Source of the DNA: Palsa-147 sp049279675
Lineage (GTDB): Bacteria; Acidobacteriota; Terriglobia; Acidiferrales; UBA7541
DNA: 64,000 nucleotides
Assembly: GCA_049279675.1 (NCBI GenBank)
Contig: JBAPOP010000138.1
Location: forward strand, 1-64,000
Reading direction: 5' to 3'
Shown here: positions 44,973 through 54,503 of the stretch, piece after piece
How positions within the stretch are numbered: position 1 is the stretch's first letter
Layout: the number at the start of each line of letters is the position of its first letter
Translations under genes and position numbers: made by a program
The notes under the pieces: model-generated
Told to the model about the DNA's origin: nothing
What the model saw: only the letters and a program-made list of their open reading frames with translations
The model's database searches: none

Positions 44973-45974
44973 TTATCGCGTACGCGGTTGCCGTTGGTCG
45001 AACTGTTCCTCATGTTCCCACAGCGGAATGTGATTTCCGATCTTCATTTCAATCGCTTTTTCGTAGACGCGACTCGCCGTCACAACATCTTCAATCGCGA
45101 TCCCACTCGACTTGAATAAAGTGATGTCGTCTGGTCGCACGCGCCCCGAAACACGGTCCGCGACGATTTCGGCTAACTCCCGAACTGCATCCCACCGCCT
45201 CGCATCGCTGCTATATGCCTGAATCAAATCGCCCGCTTCCATCTTGGCTTGCTCGCGGGAGTCGACGGCGACTATATCGGCTCGCAGCACGGCCGTGTCG
45301 TCAAGTTCGCGCTTCTGAGGGAAGTTCGCGCCGATCGCGTTGATATGCATGCCAGGGCGGAGCCACGCGCCGCTCAGAACCGGCTGCGAGGCCGTCGTGG
45401 AAGTGACAATGATATCTGCGTCGCGCACCGCTGCTTCGGCAGTTTCAACTGCATCCACCGGAATCTTCATTTGCTCCGTCATCTCGCTCGAAAATTTTTC
45501 CCGGCGCCTCGCGTCGCGTCCGAACACCCGCACGCGTTCGATCCTTCGAACTAGCGCTATGGCAGTTAGTTGCGTACGCGCCTGAAGTCCGGTCCCAATC
45601 AGTCCCACCTTGGTGGCATCGACCCGAGCCATCACGCGGGTCGCGACCCCACTCGCCGCGCCAGTGCGCATCTGCCCGAGATAATCAGCCTCGACGAGCG
45701 CCAGAAGCTCACCGGAAACAGCGTTGAACAAAGGGACGATAAACCGCAATCCATCGCGCGAGCTCGTATAGATTTTCATTCCCATGTAGCCGCGATGCAC
45801 GTCGGCCGCCGCCATATAGTGCAGATACGAACCGCCGGGAACGAATAGGCGCTGGCGCGAATGCAATAGCGCCGTACCGTCTCCTAGCCGCTGAAATGAT
45901 TCCTCGACAGCACTCAGCGCCATTTCCATCGTCAGCAACTGGCGCACATCCGATTCCGTCAGCAAGAGTGCCAT
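44973..45974 (-). CDS. Ornithine cyclodeaminase/mu-crystallin-family protein
   Basis: 333 residues. NAD-binding VGLIGTGLQARTQLTAI, with substrate-side GMKIYT and GQMRTGAASGVATRVMAR (Arg and Lys contacts) and the DIIVTSTTASQPVL strand. Members are ornithine cyclodeaminases, alanine dehydrogenases or ketimine reductases; the exact reaction cannot be told. Overlaps nothing; the convergent anti-sigma gene ends two bases away. Confidence 0.87.
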   Translation of the reverse strand: MALLLTESDVRQLLTMEMALSAVEESFQRLGDGTALLHSRQRLFVPGGSYLHYMAAADVHRGYMGMKIYTSSRDGLRFIVPLFNAVSGELLALVEADYLGQMRTGAASGVATRVMARVDATKVGLIGTGLQARTQLTAIALVRRIERVRVFGRDARRREKFSSEMTEQMKIPVDAVETAEAAVRDADIIVTSTTASQPVLSGAWLRPGMHINAIGANFPQKRELDDTAVLRADIVAVDSREQAKMEAGDLIQAYSSDARRWDAVRELAEIVADRVSGRVRPDDITLFKSSGIAIEDVVTASRVYEKAIEMKIGNHIPLWEHEEQFDQRQPRTR

Positions 45975-46019
45975 TCGCCTCCACCTGTCTTGCGAATAAA
46001 AATCTTCAAGAATGTCGAG

Positions 46020-47033
46020 CTAGAAATTGATGCGAAAGCGTAGAACGCGTGTTCCCGCGACATCGAGAACGAGAAGCTCGCCCCGGTTACTCACGGCGAT
46101 CTGAAAACGCCCGGTTCCATTCTGCAGCCGGTTTTCGAGCGGATCGGCAAATTTCAATTGCCCGTCAGACGTCCAAACTTTAACTCCTCGAATCGCAGAG
46201 TCCGGAGTGAAAACGTATTTCGAGGTAACGCCTATTCCAGAACCAGCGGGCGCCGAATCGCCATTGCTGTCCGGCGTGTCCCCCCAAGCAGTGACGTAGT
46301 CTCCGTCCAAAGTGAATTTTTGTACCCGTGAGCTGGACACGTCCAGGACATAAAGATTCCCGTCTGGCCCGGCAGCGAGCGACGCTGGAACGAACGGCTT
46401 ACCAGATACCAGGACTGGCACTAGCGTCTTCAAAAATCGCCCGCGCGCATTGTACTCACGAATTTCATTTTGCTCGGAGTCGGATTTGCCGCCGCTCTTG
46501 CCCACGGTGACGATTACGAAGATGTCTCCTGCAACATCCACGGCGATTGATTCAGGCCTCTGGTGTGCCTTCAACGGAGTAAGCAGAAGATGGCGGAACG
46601 GCTCCCCCTCCGGCGAAAAAATGAAAATCGAGTTTGCATTCGGGGACAGCACATAGATTCCCGCCCCCGGATCCACGGCCACGCGAAACGGATCGTCCGG
46701 CACGCGGTCATCGAACGAGAGCAGTGGATGTCCGGTCGGTCCGAATTTTTCGATATTTCCTGTTCCCGAGTCCGCGATGAAGGCGTTGCCCGTGAAATCG
46801 GTCGTCAGCCATTCCGGGTGGCCCAGTTCGCCCGGCTCGTGCCCGTGGGTTCCCCACTCAGCCAGAAACGTCAGCGGCGGCGGCGGTGGTGGCGGCTGCT
46901 GGGAGGTTTGCGCAGTGACCTCGGAGTGAGCGCACCCTGCAAAAGTGACAGCAATCAAGAAAAAGACGGCGAGTGAGAAACGATGCACCAGCGAATGGTG
47001 CGACGAGTAGTTCACTGGGGGCTCGGAAATCAT
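46020..47033 (-). CDS. NHL-repeat beta-propeller lipoprotein
   Basis: 337 residues. Lipobox VTFAGC near residue 34 with a proline-rich spacer afterwards. The mature part shows repeated NHL/six-bladed-propeller units of the form PxG-x-xxVxDxxxxRVxxFxxxG, for example GHPEWLTTDFTGNAFIADSGTGNIEKF (positions 46741-46821) and GPDGNLYVLDVSSSRVQKF. Likely an outer-membrane or periplasmic ligand-binding scaffold. ATGA overlap with the upstream SH3-like gene suggests an operon. Confidence 0.78.
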   Translation of the reverse strand: MISEPPVNYSSHHSLVHRFSLAVFFLIAVTFAGCAHSEVTAQTSQQPPPPPPPLTFLAEWGTHGHEPGELGHPEWLTTDFTGNAFIADSGTGNIEKFGPTGHPLLSFDDRVPDDPFRVAVDPGAGIYVLSPNANSIFIFSPEGEPFRHLLLTPLKAHQRPESIAVDVAGDIFVIVTVGKSGGKSDSEQNEIREYNARGRFLKTLVPVLVSGKPFVPASLAAGPDGNLYVLDVSSSRVQKFTLDGDYVTAWGDTPDSNGDSAPAGSGIGVTSKYVFTPDSAIRGVKVWTSDGQLKFADPLENRLQNGTGRFQIAVSNRGELLVLDVAGTRVLRFRINF

Positions 47034-48076
47034 TTGACCTGACGTCCTCGACTCCGGCGCTTCGCATGCTGCGCAGCGTAATTAGCATCAATCCGCCGAA
47101 TCATCGTCTGGTGCATCCGGTAGACGCGTTCTTCCTTCCCCGAATCGCTCGCGGCCTCAAATTTGAACGTGGCGTCGCCTCCCGGCTGCGTGGCAGGCGT
47201 CACCAGAACTGGCATCAGCCCGCAGAATCCGCTTTCGATGAACGCGGTTTCATATCGCTCGCGCTTTGCGCCCCACGTGTACGCTCGCATCGTCGTAAAG
47301 TCGCAAGCGTCGCCTTCGGGCCCGCGCGAACCGAATAGTATGTACTGCGGCTTCAAACCACTGGACGAAACCGCAACACGATTCAATTCGAACCAGGCAG
47401 ACACGCGCATTCCCGCCGAACTCGCGTAATCGGGCAGCGGTGGCGGCAAGTCCATCTGAATGAAACGCGAAACCACCCAACCGGCGATCTCGCCGGCATC
47501 TTTCACGTCGGCTAAGACAAGCACCCAATCTTGCTTCTTGGTTGTGGTCGGCTCTTGCGAATCGGTGTCATCGTCGGCGGCATCGGGATTGTTTGCACCT
47601 GCCGCAGCCGATGGGGCAACCGCGACGTCGAGAACTTTTCGCGCAAGAATTGCGACCTTCGTGTCGCGTCCAACCTGAAAGATGCGCGTCCCATCGCGGC
47701 CTGCGTCGAGCCGCAAATTGCTCGAAACTTTCGTATGCCCGCGAGCCTGCACCGCCATCGTTCGCGCCTGCGTGGAAAGCGACGTCATGCGCTTCCAGAT
47801 TTCCGCGGAGACCGTCTGCTTCGATGCGATCCATCCTTCGACACCATTCGCCGTGCGAACGTCCGCGTTGTCTCCGGATCGGCGAATGATCTCGAGCCGG
47901 TCGCCAAAATTGGCAATCTGGAGCGGCTCGCGCACTTGGGCGTTGCTGCTCCAGACGGTCACTTTTCGATCGATCGCGTAGACGGCTTCAAGCGGCGCAG
48001 AGTTTCTGTGCGCGCGCCAGTACGCCACGCCACCAACAATCGCAAGCAAGACGATGCCGACAAGGACGCGACGCAT
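47030..48076 (-). CDS. Membrane-anchored SH3-like-domain protein
   Basis: 348 residues. One N-terminal membrane helix (about 4-20) then an extracytoplasmic part. Residues about 30-90 look like a bacterial SH3 domain (VYAIDRKVTVWSSNAQVREPLQIANFGDRLEIIRR...GVEGWIA). A second SH3-like pattern lies at about 115-210, split by an acidic linker (DAADDDTDSQEP). The C-terminal third is beta-rich. Possibly binds peptidoglycan. Translation is coupled to the NHL lipoprotein gene by a 4-base overlap. Confidence 0.65.
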   Translation of the reverse strand: MRRVLVGIVLLAIVGGVAYWRAHRNSAPLEAVYAIDRKVTVWSSNAQVREPLQIANFGDRLEIIRRSGDNADVRTANGVEGWIASKQTVSAEIWKRMTSLSTQARTMAVQARGHTKVSSNLRLDAGRDGTRIFQVGRDTKVAILARKVLDVAVAPSAAAGANNPDAADDDTDSQEPTTTKKQDWVLVLADVKDAGEIAGWVVSRFIQMDLPPPLPDYASSAGMRVSAWFELNRVAVSSSGLKPQYILFGSRGPEGDACDFTTMRAYTWGAKRERYETAFIESGFCGLMPVLVTPATQPGGDATFKFEAASDSGKEERVYRMHQTMIRRIDANYAAQHAKRRSRGRQVK

Positions 48077-48292
48077 CAGGCGCGATCTCCAGAGTTGAAG
48101 CTACTCACCTTAACGGAGTCAATTATTCTACAACACGGAGTGCATCAACGCCGTTCGAGCCGATCTGTTCTCCTCTCGCGCTCGCTTGTTGCATCCGCAC
48201 TCGTACCGACCACCTTGTTTTCTCGAAGACCGCCCCTCTCAAGCTCGATCTCGCAGGATGCGCGCGGACGTCCGCGAAATAAGTGCAAACGA

Positions 48293-48304
48293 ATCTGCTA
48301 GAAT
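48293..48304 (+). promoter_or_regulatory. Extended -10 before DoxX gene
   Basis: The -10 hexamer TAGAAT lies at 48299-48304, with an extended-type TG two bases before it. It is about 50 bases before the DoxX start. No clear -35. Divergent intergenic space 48077-48353 shows nothing else. Confidence 0.3.
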
Positions 48305-48353
48305 TCTGCTGGGTCGAATCAATCGCTGAAGGATCTCTATTGAGGGGGAGTAC

Positions 48354-48791
48354 ATGCAAGTTCTGGACAAATTGAGGCCACTGGGGCTGCTATTGCTGCG
48401 CCTCGGTCTAGGAATTATTTTTGTAAGCCACGGCTATCCCAAGCTCTTCGGGCACACGCAACAGTGGATTGGCAATTTCCAACACATGGGCTTCCCGTCG
48501 TACTTCGCGTACATATCGGGCATTCTCGAATTTTTCGGTGGATTGCTTCTGATCGCGGGACTTTTCACGCAGGTAGCCGCGCTCTTAATCGCGGTGGAAA
48601 TGGCAATCGCGATCTGGAGGGTGCATTTGCCCCAAGGAAGCGTCCTTGCGGTGCACAACTACGAGTTTCCGCTAGCGCTTGCAGTTGGCGCCTTCGCACT
48701 AGCCACGATTGGGGCAGGCATCCTATCGTTCGACCAAGCCATCTTCGGCTCACGCGGCAAACCGCCGCGCCGCGCGAAAGACAAGGGCTAA
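48354..48791 (+). CDS. DoxX-family membrane protein
   Basis: 145 residues with four membrane helices. RLGLGIIFVSHGYPKLFG near residue 18 and the GxxxExFGGLLLIAGL-type motif in ILEFFGGLLLIAGLFTQ mark the DoxX/DoxD superfamily. GGGGGAG six bases before the ATG gives a strong ribosome site. Role in other bacteria ranges from redox partners to sulfur oxidation; here unknown. Confidence 0.88.
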   Translation: MQVLDKLRPLGLLLLRLGLGIIFVSHGYPKLFGHTQQWIGNFQHMGFPSYFAYISGILEFFGGLLLIAGLFTQVAALLIAVEMAIAIWRVHLPQGSVLAVHNYEFPLALAVGAFALATIGAGILSFDQAIFGSRGKPPRRAKDKG

Positions 48792-49150
48792 GCCGTCTGC
48801 GTGCTCTGCGGGGATGCAGATGCTGCAACTGGAGCCACTACCGGAACCGGGAGCGGAGCCACTGGCATCACAATCCAGCAAACGACATACCCGATGACGC
48901 TGGGAAAGAACGGCACGGGGAAAATAGTAAGGAGCACCCACAGCAGCCGGACGAGCGTCACATCCCAATCTAGATACTCCGCTACGCCCGCGCAAACCCC
49001 GGCGATCTTCACGTTTGTTGAAGAGCGCATCAGCCGCTTGCCTGTCCATGGCGCAGCGCCTGCCGGCGGTACAGCTTCCTGCCGGACTCCGCAGAAATAG
49101 CAAAAGTTCGAAGCGTCGGCGATTTCCCGGCGGCAATTTGTACAAACCAT
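48788..49150 (-). CDS. Zinc-ribbon plus PspC-domain membrane protein
   Basis: 120 residues. N-terminal zinc ribbon CTNCRREIADASNFCYFC, then a PspC domain (KIAGVCAGVAEYLDWDVTLVRLLWVLL) with two membrane helices, and an Ala/Pro tail. PspC proteins sense membrane stress. GGGAGGTG precedes the ATG. Its 3' end overlaps the DoxX gene by four bases on the opposite strand. Confidence 0.85.
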   Translation of the reverse strand: MVCTNCRREIADASNFCYFCGVRQEAVPPAGAAPWTGKRLMRSSTNVKIAGVCAGVAEYLDWDVTLVRLLWVLLTIFPVPFFPSVIGYVVCWIVMPVAPLPVPVVAPVAASASPQSTQTA

Positions 49151-49217
49151 GTAGCACCTCCCACCAAGGTGACTAACCTAAGATACGAGTCCCGGCGCTG
49201 AAAAGTTTCCTTCTCTT

Positions 49218-51374
49218 CTAGAACGCTACGATGTCGTTCACGGCCCGTACGATGTCGTCAGTCTGCGGCAGAATGGCATCTTCGAGTTTCGGCTGGTAAG
49301 CACAGAACGTGTCGGTTGCGGCGATCCGTCGCACCGGAGCATCCAGTTCCTCGAAGAGCTCGTCAGCGATTCGCGCGGCGATTTCGGCTCCGTAACCCCA
49401 TGAGCGCGTATCCTCGTACGCGACGATCACTCGATTCGTCTTCTGCACGCTCGTCGCGATCGCTTCCCAGTCATACGGACTGAGCGAACGAAGGTCCACA
49501 ATTTCAACCGAAATTCCCTGCCGTCCGAGCTCTGCCGCCGCTACTTCCGCACGATGCACCACCGCTCCATACGTAATGATGCTGACGTCGCTGCCTTCAC
49601 GCACCACCCGCGCCTTGCCGAATGGAATAGTGAAATCCTTGCCCGGATAAGGCGACCGGTTGTACGGCTGCCGATAGAGGTGCTTATGCTCGAGGAACAG
49701 CACCGGGTCATCCGAGCGAATCGCGGTGCGCAGCATGCCGCTCACATCGAGCGCGGTGGCAGGCATCACCACGCGCAGGCCTGGAATATGCGTGAAGGTC
49801 ACTTCGCCGCACTGACTGTGGTAGATCGCGCCGCCCGTAAGATAGCCGCCGATCGCTACGCGAATCACAACCGGGCACTTGAAGGCGCCAGCCGAACGCC
49901 AGCGAATCGTCGCAAGCTCATTTCGGAGCTGCATCATAGCGGGCCAGATGTAATCGAAGAACTGAATTTCAGGCACGGGCTTCAAGCCGCGCAGCGCCAT
50001 TCCGATCGCCCGCCCGACGATCGAGGCTTCGGCCAGCGGCGTATTGAAAACGCGGCTCGAACCGTAGCGCCGCTGCAGGCCCGCCGTTGCTTTGAAGACT
50101 CCACCTTTCCCTTTCACCTTCGAAAGACTGTCTTCCCGGCTTACATCGGCAACGTCCTCGCCAAACACGAGAATCCGCTCGTCGCTTGCCATCTCATCGG
50201 CGAGAGTGGCCGAGATCATGTCGACCATAGTCTTCGGTGCGCCATGAAGGCTCGGCTCGACTTCGAAAGTTTGCGAGGTTGGGTCAACATCCGGCGAGTA
50301 GACATCTACGTAAATCGAATCGGCTAAAGGCAAATCGGCCGCGAGCGCCCTGTCCGTGGCTTCCGCAATCTCACGGTCCACGCTCGCTTCGATCTCTTCA
50401 ATTTCGTGTTCCTCGAGAATTCCCTCTCGAACAAGGAACAGGCTGAATTTCGGCAAAGGATCGCGCTGCGCCTCGCCTTCCCTCTCGGTATCGCACTTGT
50501 AGAGCTTCTCATCGTCGGAGAGCGAATGCGAATACGGGCGAGTCACATGCGCATGTACGAGAGCGGGCCCGCGCCGTGCGCGGCAATGCTCGATGGCGCG
50601 GCTGAACACGGCATAATTGCCGATCGGATCGGTGCCATCGCATTCTTCGACGTGCAGGCTTGGATAATTTGCAACGAGGCGCGAGATGCTTCCGCCGGCG
50701 GTCTGCACTTCCACGGGCACCGAAATCGCGTAGGCATTGTCTTCGACGACGAACAGTAGCGGGAGTTTCTTGCTAGACGCGACGTTTAGCGCCTCGAAAA
50801 ATTCTCCCTCACTGGTCGCGCCCTCTCCGCCCGATGTATAGGTGATCTCATCCGGCTCATGCGTCACCGCGAAGCCCTGGGGCCCCTTCTTCGCCTGGTC
50901 GATAGCTTTGGGGAATTCGTCGTAGTAATAGCTGGCTTCAGCCGTGCCGATGGCTTGCACCCACTGCGTGCCCGTCGGCGACGACCGTGTGATCAGATGG
51001 ATCTTTTGATGTCCCCAGTGCGACGGCATCTGGCGGCCAGCCGAGCTGGGCCCGTCTTTGGCACCGACCGCTTCGAGAAGCATCTCGAGCGGTGTCATGC
51101 CGAGCATCAGGCAGAGCGCGCGATCCCGATAGTAGGCGTGGAACCAATCGTATCCGGGTCGAAGTAGAAGTCCTGCCGCGGCGCCAATGGCCTCATGCCC
51201 TGCGCCGCTGATTTGGAAGAAGATTCGATTCTGCCGCTTGAGCTGGATTTCTTTGTCGTCGAGCCGCCGCGAGAGAAACATCGCCCGATACATCCGGATG
51301 AGAGATTCGCGATCCAAGCCGTGGTATCTCGACGCGTCGAAGCGTGCGACTTTGGTGCGTGTCTGGGACGGCAT
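49218..51374 (-). CDS. 2-oxoacid dehydrogenase E1, alpha and beta fused
   Basis: 718 residues. Alpha-type domain (about 20-330) with a thiamine-diphosphate motif reading GGEGATSEGEF...EDN (Glu instead of the usual Asp of GDG) and a FHAYYRDRA region; beta-type domain (about 385-718) with MVDMISATLADEMASD, VFGEDVADV and PLAEASIVGRAIGMALRG. Fused E1 chains catalyse decarboxylation of branched-chain or similar 2-oxoacids and need E2 and E3, none of which is in view. AGGCGGAG precedes the ATG. Confidence 0.9.
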   Translation of the reverse strand: MPSQTRTKVARFDASRYHGLDRESLIRMYRAMFLSRRLDDKEIQLKRQNRIFFQISGAGHEAIGAAAGLLLRPGYDWFHAYYRDRALCLMLGMTPLEMLLEAVGAKDGPSSAGRQMPSHWGHQKIHLITRSSPTGTQWVQAIGTAEASYYYDEFPKAIDQAKKGPQGFAVTHEPDEITYTSGGEGATSEGEFFEALNVASSKKLPLLFVVEDNAYAISVPVEVQTAGGSISRLVANYPSLHVEECDGTDPIGNYAVFSRAIEHCRARRGPALVHAHVTRPYSHSLSDDEKLYKCDTEREGEAQRDPLPKFSLFLVREGILEEHEIEEIEASVDREIAEATDRALAADLPLADSIYVDVYSPDVDPTSQTFEVEPSLHGAPKTMVDMISATLADEMASDERILVFGEDVADVSREDSLSKVKGKGGVFKATAGLQRRYGSSRVFNTPLAEASIVGRAIGMALRGLKPVPEIQFFDYIWPAMMQLRNELATIRWRSAGAFKCPVVIRVAIGGYLTGGAIYHSQCGEVTFTHIPGLRVVMPATALDVSGMLRTAIRSDDPVLFLEHKHLYRQPYNRSPYPGKDFTIPFGKARVVREGSDVSIITYGAVVHRAEVAAAELGRQGISVEIVDLRSLSPYDWEAIATSVQKTNRVIVAYEDTRSWGYGAEIAARIADELFEELDAPVRRIAATDTFCAYQPKLEDAILPQTDDIVRAVNDIVAF

Positions 51375-51514
51375 GCGTCTCCGCCTAGCGCGTGAGGGTA
51401 TCTTGCGGGTTCACTCGATTATAGCTAATCACGAGCGAGTGTTGCCGGAAAACGTTAAGCGTTCTCCCTATCAGCACCCAACCCGACGAGAGAAGGTGCA
51501 CCACCGGGTCGCGC

Positions 51515-51901
51515 CTAGTCAAGCGAATCAAATAGCTTTTCGATGTCTGCAAATCCGGCGTCGCCGGAGAGGAGAATCTTGCTCTTTGCCGCCTTAAACG
51601 CTTCTTCTTTGGGAATCCGTTCGAGCCAACGATTGTACGAGAGCTTTTCGTGGTCGGAAAAATCGAGCCGGACGAGCACGCGCACTTGTTCGGCCTTCTC
51701 AGCCGATTTGCCCTTCTTCGCCTTTCCGCTCTCCGTGGCTTCGTCAGCGTCTGCTTTCGCCGCCGCGTCCTCTCTCTCGAATTTCATGAGGAGCTTGTTG
51801 CCTAGCCGGAAGCCCTGCTTCCAGCCCTCAACCCGGTGCCGGGCCTGCTGCGAAGCTTCTTCGTTTGTGCCGAAATCGAAAACAATGAATGCATGAGCCA
51901 T
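51515..51901 (-). CDS. Small hypothetical protein with charged insert
   Basis: 128 residues from ATG 51901. An N-terminal strand-helix (FIVFDFGTNEEASQQARHRVEGWKQ), an Ala/Lys/Glu-rich low-complexity insert (about 52-72, AKADADEATESGKAKKGKSA), then RVLVRLDFSDHEKLSYNRWLERIP and a helical tail. No known motif. Divergent from the MrfA gene, with a 144-base spacer. Family not recognised. Confidence 0.6.
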   Translation of the reverse strand: MAHAFIVFDFGTNEEASQQARHRVEGWKQGFRLGNKLLMKFEREDAAAKADADEATESGKAKKGKSAEKAEQVRVLVRLDFSDHEKLSYNRWLERIPKEEAFKAAKSKILLSGDAGFADIEKLFDSLD

Positions 51902-52045
51902 GCATTCTCTATAGCGGCCTTTGAGCTTCCATGTCAAGCCGCGAAGTTGCGCTTCGCCCGATTTCAAATCTCTCGATTTTGTATTGCGCCGGATTTGTCG
52001 CCATGCTAGCCTCAGCGAACAAAAGGCGAACAGAATCGCAGCGCT

Positions 52046-54478
52046 ATGCCCAGCTCCACGGAGGCTTGCTTGTCCCAAACCTTAGCCGTTCGTTCCCGCT
52101 CGACCCTCCAAGCGGTTCGCGACGCTCTGGGCAGCCTAGCGGCTCTCGATCGCACGGGCGAAGTCCTGACCGCCATTAAACACTTCCCCGCGCGTGAGGC
52201 GCAGTTTGCGCCGATGCCGGAGTGGGTCCGGCCAGAGCTTGCCGCAGCGTATAGCGCCAAGGGCGTAACCCGGCTCTATTCACATCAGGCTCAAGCAGCC
52301 GAAGCGGTTCACCAAGGCAAGAACGTTGTCATCGTCACCCCGACTGCTTCCGGTAAGACACTTTGCTACAACCTGCCGGTCCTCAATGCGATTCTCGAAA
52401 ATCCCGATACGCGCGCGCTCTACTTGTTTCCAACCAAGGCGCTCGCGCAGGATCAGCTCACAGAATTGCACGATCTTGCCACGCGCCTCAATGATTCATT
52501 CGGCGTCTTCACGTACGACGGCGATACACCCGGCGACGCGCGCAAAGCCATTCGTGAGCGCGGCCACGTGATCCTCTCGAACCCCGACATGCTCCACACA
52601 GGCATCCTGCCCCACCACACGCGCTGGTTGCGGCTCTTCGAAAACTTGCGCTTTATCGTCCTGGACGAGCTTCATACCTACCGCGGAGTTTTCGGCAGCC
52701 ATCTCACAAACGTTCTCCGCCGGCTTCGCCGTATCGCGAAGTTTTATGGTTCGGAGCCCCAGTTCGTCTGCTCCTCCGCAACAATTGCCAATCCGGGAGA
52801 ACTTGCTTCTCGGCTAACAGAATCGAAGGTTGAGGTCCTCGATGAAAATGGAGCGCCCTCCGCCGAGAAAATCTTGGCGTTCTACAACCCTCCGGTCGTC
52901 AACCGCAATCTCGGAATTCGCAGAAGCTATCTCAACGAATCCACTCGCGTCGCGAAGGAATTTCTCGACCAGAAGCTCCAGACCATTGTCTTCGCGAACA
53001 GCCGCCTTCATACCGAAGTTCTGCTGACCTACTTGAAACAGGCGTATCCCGCTTCGCCGGGCACCGAAGAACCCATTCGCGGTTATCGCGGCGGCTATCT
53101 TCCCGGTGAACGCCGCGCCATCGAGCGAGGCTTGCGTGAAGGCCGCATCCGAGGCGTCGTGGCCACAAACGCCTTGGAACTCGGAATCGATATCGGCTCG
53201 CTCGATGCCGCTGTTATGGCGGGATATGCCGGAACAATCGCATCCACCTGGCAGCGCGCGGGACGCGCCGGTCGCCGCAGCGGAGCTGCCTGCGCCGTTC
53301 TAGTCGCTTCATCCTCGCCGCTCGATCAATTCATCGTCCAGCATCCCGATTATTTCTTCGGACGCTCGCCGGAACATGCTTACGTCCAACCCGATAATTT
53401 GGAGATTCTCGTCAATCATCTGAAGTGCGCCGCGTTCGAACTTCCGATTTCGCCAGACGAGAAGTTCGGCGGTGTGGATGTGCCGGCCATCTGCGAACGG
53501 CTCACCGGAGCGGGCTTCCTCCACAGAAGCGGCGAAAATTGGCATTGGGTGCAGGAAGCCTATCCCGCGGATACGGTCAGCCTGCGATCCGTCACGTCCG
53601 ACAACTTTGTAATTGTCGACGTCACCGGCAATGAAACCGCAACCGACGGAATCTCAGGCGAACCCGAGGTCATCGGCGAAGTGGATTTCTCGAGCGCGCT
53701 GACCGCCGTTCATCCGAAAGCCATCTACATCCACCAGGGCCAGCAGTATCACGTGGAAAAATTGGATTTCGATCAGCGAAAGGCTTACGTCAAGCGCGTG
53801 AACGTGGATTATTTCACCGATGCGATTCGCTATACGCAGGTGCGTGTTCTCGAGATCGCCGACGAAGACGCCATCGCTGGCCCAGCCGCGCGCGTGCACG
53901 GCGACGTTCTCGTTCGCTCGCAGGTCATCGGCTTCAAGAAAATCAAATTCTTCACCAATGAAAATGTCGGCTCCGGAAAACTCGAATTGCCCGAAAACGA
54001 AATGCATACCACTGCATTCTGGATCACGCTCAACCGCTCGCTCGTCGCCAGCCTCGATTATTCGCTGTCCGATCGCCAAGCGGGAATGTTTGGACTGTTG
54101 CGCGCCGTCGAATCCATGGCCACGTTACTACTGATGTGCGACCCTCGCGATCTCGGTACGGCCATCGGCGAACGCCCGCCGAGCCCAGCCGTTGAGCCCG
54201 ACTGGCACGATGAAGCCGAGGCCGCTGCGGATCCAAACTTGCCGCGCGATTATTTTGAACCGAATCTATACCTCTACGACGCATATCCGGGAGGCATTGG
54301 ATTTAGCGAGCCGCTGTTCCGCGCCTACGAACTTCTGCTCCATCGCACGCGCGAGTTGATTTCTGCGTGCTCGTGCACGAGCGGATGCCCGTCTTGCGTC
54401 GGCCCTGCCGGGGAAAAGAGCGAGAAGGCAAAAGAAGTCGCTTTGATGATCTTGTCGCGAATTGCGCCACGAACGTAA
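52046..54478 (+). CDS. mrfA: DEAD/DEAH-box helicase of the MrfA (YprA) family
   Basis: 810 residues. Helicase motifs: Q-like LYSHQAQA, Walker A TPTASGKT (98-105), DELH box (VLDELHTYRG), motif III CSSATIANP, and motif VI QRAGRAGRRSG. C-terminal DUF1998 domain ends with the four-cysteine cluster CSCTSGCPSC (775-784). In Bacillus subtilis, MrfA with MrfB repairs mitomycin C damage. The MrfB-type gene follows directly, so the same pathway is likely. Unrelated to UvrABC. Confidence 0.92.
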   Translation: MPSSTEACLSQTLAVRSRSTLQAVRDALGSLAALDRTGEVLTAIKHFPAREAQFAPMPEWVRPELAAAYSAKGVTRLYSHQAQAAEAVHQGKNVVIVTPTASGKTLCYNLPVLNAILENPDTRALYLFPTKALAQDQLTELHDLATRLNDSFGVFTYDGDTPGDARKAIRERGHVILSNPDMLHTGILPHHTRWLRLFENLRFIVLDELHTYRGVFGSHLTNVLRRLRRIAKFYGSEPQFVCSSATIANPGELASRLTESKVEVLDENGAPSAEKILAFYNPPVVNRNLGIRRSYLNESTRVAKEFLDQKLQTIVFANSRLHTEVLLTYLKQAYPASPGTEEPIRGYRGGYLPGERRAIERGLREGRIRGVVATNALELGIDIGSLDAAVMAGYAGTIASTWQRAGRAGRRSGAACAVLVASSSPLDQFIVQHPDYFFGRSPEHAYVQPDNLEILVNHLKCAAFELPISPDEKFGGVDVPAICERLTGAGFLHRSGENWHWVQEAYPADTVSLRSVTSDNFVIVDVTGNETATDGISGEPEVIGEVDFSSALTAVHPKAIYIHQGQQYHVEKLDFDQRKAYVKRVNVDYFTDAIRYTQVRVLEIADEDAIAGPAARVHGDVLVRSQVIGFKKIKFFTNENVGSGKLELPENEMHTTAFWITLNRSLVASLDYSLSDRQAGMFGLLRAVESMATLLLMCDPRDLGTAIGERPPSPAVEPDWHDEAEAAADPNLPRDYFEPNLYLYDAYPGGIGFSEPLFRAYELLLHRTRELISACSCTSGCPSCVGPAGEKSEKAKEVALMILSRIAPRT

Positions 54479-54503
54479 CTGGGAGCTCCCGAGAACGAAT
54501 CTG

